Source: Papaver somniferum
Taxonomy: Eukaryota; Streptophyta; Magnoliopsida; Ranunculales; Papaveraceae
Direction of reading: 5' to 3'
DNA: 64,000 nt
NCBI RefSeq assembly: GCF_003573695.1
Contig: NW_020621936.1
Location: forward strand, 12,958,001-13,022,000
Below, piece after piece: positions 21,592 through 32,512 of the stretch. The notes below the pieces were generated by a model that made no database searches, had not been told where the DNA came from, and was given only the letters and a program-made list of their open reading frames with translations. The stretch's first letter is position 1. Every line of letters starts with the position of its first letter. The position numbers and the translations under genes are program-made.

Positions 21592-23258
21592 TGTTTGAGG
21601 GTGAAAACGGTTTCTGCTGATTTTGGTAATTTCGTGTGTGTGGGTGAGAAACGAGTCTAACCCCTAAACAATGTACTGCAAGGGAGTACTTTGATTCGAG
21701 AGATCAATCTGTACAAATCCAGCCTAAACCAAGAAATGGTCGTTCCGGACTTGCTGCGGTCACAAAGTGAAGGAGAAGGGTTGGTCTTAGGGAGGGAAGC
21801 GAAGAAAGTGTTGAGACAAGAATAGTTGATTCTGGAAGAGTGGTTGTTTGACGACTTGTATCAGAAAGTGAAACACTAGCAGATTGTAAAGCTAACAAGT
21901 GATTTCTGAGTATTGTATTCTCCTGACCAGAACTTGTTTTTGGTGGAAATAGGTGAGACCTATTTATACAAGTCGTAACAAAACGTACCCTGGCCTCGTA
22001 AGATGTGAAACTGTTGAGTAAAGGAAGAGAATGGTAACGGGTAACACCTAGCATTGATGTTTCCATAATGAAGGATACGTTTCACCATTATTTCATGTCG
22101 TTACTAACCGCCTTACTCTTATGACACTTTCTTGTAACGGGAGCATTGCACGTCGCACGCTGTAAACCGCCAGACCAATACCCTGATGAGCATCCCCCAG
22201 TTTGTGACATGTTTTGATGTCTCGAGTGTTTTCGTGGAAAATGTGTAGCATGTTGCTGCGTGTGGAAAGTTGAAATTGAGAGGCTTGTCGATTCGGTGGC
22301 GACCTTCGACTGCCGAGATTTGCATCTCAAGAGGAAGGGCAACCGTCGATTATGGCTACCTTCCGTTGGCCGCTAGAGGCATGGCTGCATGGCCAGCATA
22401 GCCTTGGCGTGGCCAAATTAGGGTTTGGCGTCGTGACCAAAGAGTTGACATCATGCTTCTTGGAAAGGAGATGCTGGCATGGTGCGGCTTGGGCGGACCC
22501 GTTAGCATGATGCGGCTTGGAGCCGTTGGTGTGATGCAGCTTGGATGGAGCCGTTGGCATGGTGCGGCTTGGAGCCATTGGCATGATGCGGCTTGGGCGG
22601 AGCCGTTAGCAGTGTCTTTGGCCAAATAGCGTGGCAGGTTTGGCACACCTCTGGCACAGTGGCACGGCTGGCATGGTTAGCATGCCATTGGCGCGTTTTA
22701 GGCGGACCAAATTAGGGTTTTGGTACAAACCGTGGAATTTGGCATTGTGCCAGAAGTCGCCACGCGTTTGGCGGCGATCGTGTACGGCTGAGATTTTCAT
22801 CTCAGAAGGAATGGTAGCCGTTGATTGTTGCAACCCTCCGTTTTGGCAGCCTGCGGCATGGAGGCATGGCCGGCATGGTTTTGGCGTGGCTGGCATGGTT
22901 GGCAGGGCTGGCATGTCATTGGCACGGTGGTGCGGATGGCATGGTTGGCATGCCTTTGGCGCGGAGACGTGGCTAGCATGGTGGTGCGTATGGCATGGTT
23001 GGCATGCCTTTGGCGCGGAGACGTGGCTGCCATGGCATGCCATTGGCACGGTGGTGCGGCTGGCATGGTTGGAATGCCTTTGGCGCGGAGACGTGGCTGG
23101 CATTGCATGCCATTGGCACGGTGGTGCGGCTGGCATGGTTGGCATGCCTTTGGCGCGGAGACGTGGCTGGCATGGCATGCCATTGGCACGGTGGTGCGGC
23201 TGGCATGGTTGGCATGCCTTTGGCGCGGAGACGTGGCCGGCATGGCATGCCATTGGCA
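21592..23258 (-). repeat. Inner Z left LTR, truncated
   Basis: It is co-linear with 27612-29400 from the TGTTTGAGGG end, through the TATA box and into the 70-bp array. It then switches within the array to internal DNA that matches 40335-40727. The PPT-proximal end of the LTR (the part ending CATCAACA) and the adjoining internal DNA are missing. Confidence 0.85.
22855..23258. repeat. 70-bp tandem array in left inner Z LTR
   Basis: The unit GGTTGGCATGCCTTTGGCGC... repeats every 70 bases (for example TTTGGCGCGGAGACGTGG, about five copies) and contains the palindrome GGCATGCC. Seventy is not a multiple of three and stops are rare in the unit, so all frames read through on both strands. Confidence 0.9.
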
Positions 23259-26164
23259 TAGTCGCGCCCTCAGAATATTTAGGTTTCGAGCTCGTTTAGG
23301 AGGTGAAAACATCCCGACAGTAAAACTCATGAAGAATTCAGGAGGGATGTTGCGGGTCCGAGGTGGCATAGTCGCCCCCAGTCATTTATTCTCGTTCATG
23401 GAGCGAGAAGGAATCTTTATTCTGTTCAAACTCTAGAAACTCCGTCCGCATGAAAACAGTTATCGACCCTCTTCTGTTTTCTGTTACTCGTCTGGATCCG
23501 TGCTTTCATCTGCAGTGTCTTTCCAGTGGATTCCAAAATTTACCAAACTCCATTGCGTTCTTGGAGATTGTGGTTGCGTTGTCGGTCCATTCTTAACTTT
23601 AGGTTGTTTAGTGTTTGGACCTTCTGATCGCGATGATGATATGTTGTGGACGATTGTATGGTAGAAATCTTCCGAAGCCATAGGATGAAATAGATGAGTT
23701 GGGAGACATTCTGTTGCCGATGTGCTGCTATCAAGTCTTCAAGGACTTTGTTCCAAGAGACATCCTTCGAACCAGCTTCTGAATCTTGGACTATCGTATG
23801 GAATGGGATGCGGTGAGCATTCCCTAGTTATATTTCGGTTAGATCTGATGGCATGGCCGAATATATGAATGTATCTTTGTGGCGTGTTTTTGCAGTCTTC
23901 GATGCGCATATACGGCTTCATGTTGAGAAATTCCCGCGGCTCGTAAAACTTCGGCAGTGATGATGTTGAAATCATAAATAACCAGGTTGAGGGGAGTGAA
24001 AGCGTCCCATGCTGGTAGTCCCCATGTGTAGCTTACTTTCATTGCATCGCCTTGAATCCATGTCTACGGGATTTGATACAAGCTTATTGTACTCTTCTGG
24101 ATGTGACGCTGGGATACTCAGGATATCACATGGATGAAATATTGTAGATAGCGAAGAGGTAGGAATGAGAGAGTTATGTTGTTTATCGTGGCTCCCTCTG
24201 TTTCTTCAAGAAAATGTTTCAGCCGCGTCTCTGGAGTTATCTCATGAGTCTTTGATGGTCGTCGGGATGGACTACGATGAGCAGCCCCTAGTCGCATTTT
24301 TTTTTAGTTTCTGAAATTGTTTTCCTCTGAGCAGGCTTGGGATCCACCGCGGCCTCGTAAAGTGTTGAATGAGTCTTCTAGACAGAGAGGTGATGATATT
24401 CTTGCGATACACCCTTGAAGAGTAGATGACCTTGTTGTGTCTATGGCCTTTTGGTTGACTGTGTCTTCTGAGCTTTGACAGTGAAGAGATTCTGTGTAAA
24501 TCCTCAGTCCCCAAGTATGGTTAACATGTTTCTATCTTGTATGGTCAGTGGGTTGACCATGATAAAGACATCACATCGTGCGTTCGTACTGGTAATTTTG
24601 TTACTTCTTCCACGTGAAACTAAAATATGGAGGAGAACGAGTTACCTTTGTAGTGATTGCTACTGCGGTGAAGCTCTAGCTGGTATCAACAAATAAGCGG
24701 AAACAATTCTTGGTAGCAGATATAATCGGAAGAGACTACATTGTCGTGGGAACAAAGTAGGTTGGATGGAATTTTATGGGCATCCATGGAAGTAAAAAGA
24801 TTGGCTGGATGCGTAAGCGAGCAAACTGTCCATGATCACGAGTTTTGGCGGGATGGATCAAAAGGGTGGCCATGACTACGAAGATTGGATGGCTGCGATC
24901 ATGATCCTTGACATGGAAAGTGTGGTAGCACGACGCTTTGCAGGAAGGAGAGGCGTCCACGATACGATCCTTGGCAGGAGGGAGCGGCGTTGAAGCGGCT
25001 TCGGCTCTTGGAGAGGGCGTTGAAACTTAAGGATCCATACGATGAAGCTTTAGATTCGGATCCTGAAGCAGCTTATGGAAAGAACGCTGAAGCGGAGCGG
25101 CTGCTGGAGCGAACGTTGAAGTGGAGCGGCTGCCAGAGCGAACGTTGAAGCGGAGCCGCTGCTGGAGGACGTTGAAGTGGAGTCACTTCTGGAGGACGTT
25201 GAAGCGGAGCAGCTGCTGGAGCGAACGTTGAAGCGGAGCCGCTGCTGGAGGACGTTAAAGCGAAGCGGCTGCGTCAATCAGCGTGCTGTCAAACTGGACA
25301 TCCTTCAAGCGAATAGTGTTTAGGAGTCCCCAGTTCCATCTATCAATCGTGCTTTCCAGGAGAGGTTGGAGTTTGGGTACGACTTCTCTGGCTGGAAACA
25401 GCTGCTTTCCTGATGCAGTGCGGTTGGGGGCTGCAAATATGTCTTGACGCTGCGCCATGGGGAAATATAGAATCTCAGATAAGTGTTTCATCATAGACCT
25501 CACGATTTTGTAGGCGAAGTCCCCGGAAATCATGCAGCTCCTGACAAGAAGAGAGTCTTTGCGAACTCAGGAGGGTTGCTGATTTTATTTGCCTCGACTT
25601 TGGAGAAGTCGTTCTTGATCTTCACGTGTGATGAAATTGGATTGCTGATTCCCTTATAATTGGCATTCAAGAGCAACGCGAGCCTCTTCGTCTATAAATG
25701 CGCATCCTGCTGAAGTGCCTGCACCGGATGTTAACAGTATTCCTTGCCATCTCCATCTGGGGTTGACGTGACTCTTGTGGTGGAAGATCCGTTAGTGTCT
25801 GAGGAAAATAGGTATCTCTTTCTGAGTTGTAACCATGTCTGTCTGAGCCTTACGAGATCCTTTCATCTTTCCATCAAATCAACAGCGGTAAAAAGAGGTC
25901 GGCTTCTTCTGGCTCCTCCAATCTCTCGTCCCGATAGCGTCTCTGGTGACGGTTGGAGCTATCATACTTGAAGAAACATTGGGGGTAGCGGCAGTGGCTC
26001 TGGCTCTGGTGATCGTAGGTGTATCGTGCATAGATGACGCGGTTTTGATGACAGAGTGTTGGAGCCATGGCACTGTTTCGAAGGGTGAGGATGGCGCTGC
26101 TTTGGTTGGTTGTGGAGCGGATAAGATGGCGCTGGACTTTGGATGGCTGTGGAGCGAAAAGATG

Positions 26165-26365
26165 GCGCTGGAAGGGTGCAATCTGTTAGCGCGGGAAAGG
26201 ATGCAAGCTGCTTGCACTGGAAAGATGCAAGCTGTTAGCGCTGGAAGAATGCAAGTTGCTGGCGCTGGAAAGATGCAAGTTGTTAGCACTGGAAAGATGC
26301 AAGTTGTTAGCGCTGGAAAAGATGCAAGCTGCTGGCGCTGGAAACATGCAGGCTGCTGGCGCTGG
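26165..26365. repeat. 24-bp tandem array (GCGCTGGAAAGATGCAAG type)
   Basis: The unit GCGCTGGAAAGATGCAAGTT plus four bases repeats about eight times. The counterpart array is at 52395-52590. Confidence 0.85.
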
Positions 26366-26578
26366 CTAGGAATGGAGGAGACGCGGAGATGGCGCCGGCT
26401 AGGATGCGGAGATGGTGCCGTCTGGAGTGTGGAGATGGCATTGGAGGTCTCTTAGCGCTAGCTTGGCCACGACCTATTGGCGCCATGGAGCGTTGCTAGC
26501 GGGCCCGATTAGCTCTTCCCATGTGTAACCAAAAATAGGAAACCTTCCTCCATTCGAGCTCCAAAAATATCATGCCTA

Positions 26579-26680
26579 TAAAAGGCGCTACCCATCTTCT
26601 TTATCCCGTATCATCAGTTTTATTCCCTCGTCTTGGATCTAGTAGCAACACAACGAGCATACTCCAGGTATGTATTCCAG
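26579..26680 (+). promoter_or_regulatory. Candidate plus-strand TATA box and 5' splice site in Z internal DNA
   Basis: CCTATAAAAGGCG (about 26577-26589) is followed some 80 bases later by CTCCAGGTATGT, a good plant 5' splice-site match, on the strand opposite to Z. The other copy near 52803 has CCTGTAAAAGG, so the TATA is lost there while the splice-like site remains. No exon beyond it can be recognised. Confidence 0.3.
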
Positions 26681-26772
26681 CGTTTCTCTTTTAGCTTGTT
26701 CTTCCATCTTGGTGCAAACCCTAGCCATAGGAATGTCCGCCGTAGTTTTATGGGTGACGCCGTCCTGACCGT

Positions 26773-27780
26773 GATAAGTCCCCAGTCACTCCTCGTCGTG
26801 TGGTAACTGAGACATTGATTCCCGAGCAGATTGTTTGCTTCTACCATCTTGAGATCGGAATTGAAAGATAAAACTGGAAATTGGAAATCGATATTGAAAT
26901 CGAGAGATTGACCTCCCACTGTGGTCGCCAATTGTTTGAGGGTGAAAACGGTTTCTGTTGATTTTGGTAATTTCGTGTGTGTGTGTGAGAAACGAGTCTA
27001 AACCCTAAACAATGTACCGCAAGGGAGTACTTTGATTCGAGATATAAATCTGTACAAATTCGGCCTAAACATAGAAATGGTCGTTCCGGACTTGCTTTCC
27101 GTACTTTGTGCGATAAGTCCCCAGTCATTCCTCGTCGTGTGATAACTGAGACATTGATTCCCGAGCGGATTGTTTGCTTCTACCATCTTGAGATCGGAAT
27201 TGAAAGATGAAACTGGAAAATGGAAATCGATATTGAAATCGAGAGATTGACCTCCCACTGTGGTCGCCAATTGTTTGAGGGTGAAAACGGTTTCTGCTGA
27301 TTTTGGTAATTTCGTGTGTGTGGGTGAGAAACGAGTCTAAACCCTAAACAATGTACCACAAGGGAGTACTTTGATTCGAGAGATCAATCTGTACAAATTC
27401 GGCCTAAACATAGAAATGGTCGTTCCGGACTTGCTTTCCGTACTTTGATGCGATAAGTCCCCAGTCACTCCTCGTCGTGTGATAACTGAGACATTGATTC
27501 CCGAGCGGATTGTTTGCTTCTACCATCTTGATATCAGAATTGAAAGATGAAACTGAAAATTGGAAATCGATATTGAAATCGATTGATTGACCTCCCACTG
27601 TGGTCGCCAATTGTTTGAGGGTGATAACGGTTTTTGCTGATTTTGGTAATTTCGTGTGTGTGGGTGAGAAACGAGTCTAAACCCTAAACAATGTACCGCA
27701 AGGCAGTACTTTGATTCGAGAGATCAATCTGTACAAATTCGGCCTAAACCAAGAAATGGTCGTTCCGGACTTTCTTCGGT
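26773..27780. repeat. 340-bp triplication spanning the PBS-LTR junction
   Basis: GATAAGTCCCCAGTCA starts units at 26773, 27112 and 27452. Each unit has about 160 bases of internal DNA, the PBS complement CCTCCCACTGTGGTCGCCA, and about 180 bases of LTR U5 starting TGTTTGAGGG (26933, 27272, 27612). The right-hand copy of the region has two such units (LTR starts at 53162 and 53502). Confidence 0.9.
27591..27609 (-). other. Primer-binding site of inner Z (left unit)
   Basis: On the minus strand TGGCGACCACAGTGGGAGG follows the LTR end CAAACA after AT. Equivalent sites are at 26912-26930 and 27251-27269 (triplication), 53481-53499, and 61857-61875 with one change. I could not assign the tRNA species. 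Confidence 0.8.
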
Positions 27781-29672
27781 CACAAAGTGAAGGAGAATGG
27801 TTGATCTTAGGGAGGGAAGCGAAGAGAGTGTTGAGACTAGAATAGTTGATTCTGGAAGAGTGGTTGTTTGACGACTTGTATCAGAAAGTGAAATGCTAGC
27901 AGATTGGAAAGCTAACAAGTGATTTCTGAGTGTTGTATTCTCCTGACCAGAACTTGGTTTTGGTGGAAATAGGTGAGACATATTTATACAAGTCGTAACA
28001 AAACGTACCCTGGCCTCGTAAGGAGTGAAACGGTTGAGTAATGGAAGAGAATGGTAAGGGTAACGCCTGGCATTGATGTTTCCATAATAAAGGATACGTT
28101 TCACCATTATTTCTTGTCGTTACTAACCGCCTTACTCCTATGACACTTTCTTGTAACAGGCGCATTGCACGCCGCACGCTGTAAACCGCCAGACCAATAC
28201 CTTGATGAGCATCCCCCAGTTTGTGACATGTTTTGATGTCTCGAGTGTTTTCGTGGAAAACGTGTAGCATGTTGCTGCGTGTGGCAAGTTGAAATTGAGA
28301 CGCTTGCTGATTCGGTGGCGACCTTCGACGGCCGAGATTTGCATCTCAAGAGGAAGGGCAGCCGTCGATTATGGCTACCTTCCGTTGGTGGCTAGCGGCA
28401 TGGCTGCATGGCCAGCGTAGCCTTGGCGTGGCCAAATTAGGGTTTGACACCGTTACCAAAGAGTTGGCATCATGCGTCTTGGAAAGGAGATGATGGCACG
28501 GTGCGGCTTGGACGGACCCGTTAGCATGATGCGGCTTGGAGCCATTGGTGTGATGCGGCTTGGATGGAGCCGTTGGCATGGTGCGGATTCGAGCCGTTGG
28601 CATGATGCGGCTTGGGCGGAGCCGTTAGCAGTGTCTTTTGTCAAGTGGAGTGGAAGGGTTGGCACACCTCTGGCACAGTGGCACGGCTGGCATGGTTAGC
28701 ATTCCATTGAATCGTTTTAGGCGCGACCAAATTAGGGTTTTGGCTCAAACCGTGGAATTTGGCATTGTGCCAGAAGTCGCCACGCGTTTGGCGGCGATCA
28801 TGTACGGCTGAGATTTTTATCTCAGAAGGAAGGGTAGCCGTTGATTGTTGTAACCCTCCGTTTTCGCAGCCTGCGTCATGGAGGCATGGCCAGCATGGTT
28901 TTGGCGTGGTTGGCATAGCTGGCAGGGCTGGCATGCCATTGGCACGGTGGAGCGGCTGACATGGTTGGCATGCCTTTGGACGCGGAGACGTGGCTGGCAT
29001 GGTGGTGCGTATGGCATGGTTGGCATGCCTTTGGCGCGGAGACGCGGCTTCCATTGCATGCCATTGGCACGGTGGTGCGGCTGGCATGGTTGGCATGCCT
29101 TTGGCGCGGAGACGTGGCTGGAATGGCATGCCATTGGCACGGTGGTGCGGCTGGCATGGTTGGCATGCCTTTGGCGCGGAGACGTGGCTGGCATGGCATG
29201 CCATTGGCAGGTGGTGCGGCTGGCATGGTTGGCATGCCTTTGGCGCGGTGACGTGGCCGGCATGGCATGCCATTGGCACGGTGGTGCGGCTAGCATGGTT
29301 GGCATGCCTATGGAGCGGAGACGTGGCTGGCATGGCATGCCATTGGCATGGTGGTGCGGATGGCATGGTTGGCATGCCTTTGGCGCGGAGACGTGGCTGG
29401 CATGGCATGCCATTGGCACGGTGGTGCAGCTGGCATGGTTGGCATGCCTTTGGCGCGGAGACAATGCTAGTCAGCACTGAGGGCTCTGCCGTGGAGCATA
29501 GCATGTATATAAAAAAAGGTACCTTGGGTAAATTTCACGTAGACATATTGAACGGTTCAATAAATGTGTTAGTGGATACATTGGTACTCACATCTTCGTT
29601 TCCTTACTGAGTGACGTCATGTCAGACCGAGATTTTACGATTTTAACCCTAAGCTAAAAACCACCATCAACA
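27612..29672 (-). repeat. Inner Z middle LTR (complete)
   Basis: This 2.06-kb LTR has the PBS of the left unit on one side and the PPT of the right unit on the other (29673-29686). It thus serves as 5' LTR for one unit and 3' LTR for the other. It has a TATA box at 27981-27988 (minus) and a 70-bp array from about 28875 to 29463. The long overlapping ORFs on both strands over this array are artefacts of its periodicity. Confidence 0.9.
28875..29463. repeat. 70-bp tandem array in middle inner Z LTR
   Basis: About eight copies of the GGCATGCC-containing 70-bp unit, the same family as at 22855-23258 and 54740-56815. Copy number differs between LTRs. Confidence 0.9.
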
Positions 29673-29736
29673 TTAAGTCCCCTGCTTAGCTCGGAACATG
29701 GGCCTTGTTGTGAGGTAAGCATGAGATGGTGACAGA
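29673..29736 (-). other. Inner Z PPT and start of right internal unit
   Basis: The PPT complement TTAAGTCCCCTGCT (29673-29686) is followed by 50 bases co-linear with 18702-18752. ACAGA at 29732-29736 is the left TSD of the Athila-type insertion. Confidence 0.85.
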
Positions 29737-31364
29737 TGATGTATTTTATAGATAGTGGTAAAAGTGGTTCGATTCTCAGACTTGCGAAGGATAAAATATA
29801 AACTTAAATTCTAAAACTAAAATAGAAAAGTCACTAATAGCAAACACGGACAAAGTTGATATCAATATTAAAAGACAACTGAGGCTAAGATTCCACTATT
29901 TTCCAAGTTCAAAGTGATTTAATCCAATCTTTATATTTATGCAATTTTCTCGTTCAATTTGATTCTAGAATATTGCAACAAGTAGATTTTCAAAAGCAAA
30001 AATTTTAAAATATCAAGTATGAAGCATCAAAAGTCTATAAACTAAGCATACTTCATCAAAATAGATCACAATCACTCAAGTAAAAATCATATTCAATTAT
30101 AGCTCAAGGAAAATAATCATAATAATAATTGCAATAAATATATGAAATAGAATATACCACTTCTTGTTGGAAAAATAGCTTCCTCTATCGCCTCAGCAAT
30201 GGGGTTTAGCTCCTCATATTATTCACGTGCTCAAAATAGGTGTTTATAGCTCAAAAGGGTGAAAAACAAGAGGAAACTAATAAAGCAGACAGTTCACAAT
30301 GTTTTATAGGCGTTACAAACTGACTGTTACAGAGAACTGTTGCAATAGGTGCTGTATGCTGTTGAATAAACGACTGCTATGAAGGGTCTAATGTTCTTCG
30401 TGTTCTAGGTATTGCATCAACAAAAACAAAACTTCAACTTGTGATTTCAGCTTTCTGTTCGCTCCCAAACTTCCCCAAAGTGTACGTAACCCTTCTATGA
30501 CCTATCTGAACTTCTTTTATAGCCCACGGGTCGATTGAATATCAAGAAATCTTCGGTTATTCTTATTTTTTTCTCCACCTAAAGTCTCGGGATTTCTTTC
30601 CCTTCCAAGCTTATCTACGCGTCAACTTGGTTCTCCAAACTCTCAAGTACTCCCTGTAGACTGAATAAGGACTCAATTCATAACGTAAAATCCTATGGTA
30701 CTTCCATACATAAACCAAAATATCCGAGAATACACGAAACTCCTTGTTTTAGCCAACTCGATGATTTCCTCCTCTATTTTCGAATCTAAAGGGATTACCA
30801 ACCCTGTTTCGATGAATCAAGATAATCCCAATCCATCTCCACGTCAAACTCCGACATAATCTCACCCAAAAGACGATAACAACTCCGATAAACTTCACCT
30901 CCTCTATTTGCTTCTCCCGGCCTATCTACACCAATTGGTTGGGTCCAATCAATCACAGCGACCCTGTTATGATATTACAGGTCCAGTCCAACGAAAATAA
31001 GCCATTGAATCTCCTTATAAATCGCTCAAAACTCGATCTCCAAATCTGCTTCGCTGCTGCAATAGTTTCCCGCCAAAAAGCTTCATTTGAATTGTGAAGA
31101 AGAGGCGCCCCCTATCCAGAGCAGGGGTGTGAATAGAAGCTGCCTTGAGGGTGCCCCTTAGTAATTTGGGTACCCCTTATCCATAGTGAGAGTCCTAATA
31201 GCATGTGTCCTCCGGGCGCTTTTACCAACTTTTCGAGCCGATTTTTCCAAAAATGATTATTGGCCAAAAATACCTACACACACATAAAACACCGTAATAA
31301 GTACAAAAATGAGCACTATCAATTATAGAATCGAGACAAATTAGATACAAAAATGTGTCTATCA
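29737..31364 (-). repeat. Athila-type 3' LTR
   Basis: It begins TGATGTATTTTATAG and ends GTGTCTATCA on the plus map (TG...CA termini). A minus-strand TATAAAAG is at 30513-30522. It is very similar to 37627-39257. One clear length difference is a duplication of about 11 bases in the 5' LTR near 39028. Confidence 0.9.
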
Positions 31365-31382
31365 AATACCCCCAAACTTATT
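31365..31382 (-). other. Polypurine tract of the Athila-type element
   Basis: On the minus strand AAGTTTGGGGGTATT runs directly into the LTR start TGATAGACAC. This fixes the left LTR as the 3' LTR. Confidence 0.85.
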
Positions 31383-32512
31383 ATTTGCTAGTCCTCGAGC
31401 AAAGATAAAATTGAAAAATAAAATCCTAACTCACGACGCAGGCATCGTCGATTGCATTTAGCATATGCAATAAGCCTTTAAACCCCTAGGTGGACCTAGT
31501 GGTCGAGTTATAGTCTCGGGAGGGCTTACCAGAGGTATACCCACAAAACCTTTATACTCCAGACCCTAGCTATCTACGCAGAACCTTGGAAAGCACTAAA
31601 GAATCTCCTTGGTTGGCATACTTATTGACTACAGGAGGAAGTACCCTGATGTGAAATTCCAATTATTGTACACGAGTTTGCACTCAAGCATACTAAAATT
31701 CATATAAAGTGACAGATCTCTACTCAGATAGTTTCTGGACATCATAACCGGAGTCAACCAATCACATGGATAGATTAAGAAGATGCATGTAGAGAAAAAC
31801 GTAGATGATGTTGACTAAGGTGAACCTATCCTAATGGACTGAGATACTGGTCTGGACTAATATCAACACACTGGCATATACAAGGGAACCAGTGGTCGAT
31901 AATCCTAACTTTAGGTCAACTCAGCTGGCATATACAAGGGTACCAGTGGTCGACTTTATTGTATTTATTCCGGTTGGTCTGGTGGTCTAGTCTCATCATT
32001 TTTTTTCAACTTTTTTTTTCAAATTTTTTTTTTTTAATTGTATCTCAGTCACTCTATTTCACCCTAACAATGGTAAAAAGAAAAAAAAAAGTGATCAGGA
32101 TTCTTTCGATGTTTCCATCACAAGATATGGCGAAACTACCATGTTTTTTTTCTCTAACACCTGAGCTCTGTGCTTTTATGAATAGACTCTTCTAGATGTT
32201 TCCATCTAATCAGATTGGTTCCTCAACTCCTACAACCAAAATGCTTCCATCCACTTAGGTTGGTTAGTTCTATCCTTAATATGCATAAATTTTTAGGCTC
32301 TGGAGTTTATTTATTAAAACAAAAAGTTTCTACCCCACCCCCAAACTTAAATCTAACATTGTCCTCAATATTTCGAATGAAAGAACAGTACCAAAAATAT
32401 AAGTAACATGAGGAAATAGTAAAGAGAGAGTTCGGAAAGATAGTACCTGGGTGAAGTGAAACCAAAAACTGACGAAAATAGTATACAACATAAAAATCGC
32501 CTCGATAGTCAA
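31383..32512 (-). other. Non-coding 3' region of the Athila-type element
   Basis: About 1.1 kb separates the pol end from the PPT. It contains homopolymer runs (T-rich around 31998-32036, an A-run near 32085) and short ORFs with no similarity I can name. Full Athila elements often have an env-like ORF here; none is recognisable. Confidence 0.6.

Larger units (their letters stand above)
23259..27611 (-). other. Inner Z internal DNA, left unit (partial)
   Basis: This is 4.35 kb of non-coding DNA co-linear with 40335-40727 followed by 49886-53501. It therefore shows the unoccupied site of the Tat insertion, near 23602-23608. It contains 24-bp arrays at 24985-25265 (GAAGCGGAGCGGCTGCTGG-type) and 26165-26365 (GCGCTGGAAAGATGCAAG-type), and a 340-bp triplication at its PBS end. 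I see no RT, integrase or other recognisable protein. Confidence 0.8.

Noticed and set aside
22855..23258. Possible CRISPR-like array
   Set aside because: Units are contiguous 70-bp repeats without unique spacers, in plant retrotransposon DNA.
22606..23436. ORFs of 190-222 codons over the left LTR array
   Set aside because: Same array artefact.
25744..26455. Plus-strand ORFs of 75 and 169 codons in Z interior
   Set aside because: The longer one depends on the 24-bp array, and its counterpart at 52211-52690 has different frame content upstream. No known domain.
28641..29610. ORFs of 200-287 codons on both strands over the middle LTR array
   Set aside because: Same 70-bp array artefact; overlapping ORFs in five or six frames cannot all be genes and none resembles a known protein.
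31383..32512. Possible env-like gene in the Athila-type element
   Set aside because: Only short ORFs, homopolymer runs and no membrane-protein pattern long enough to support an envelope-like protein.
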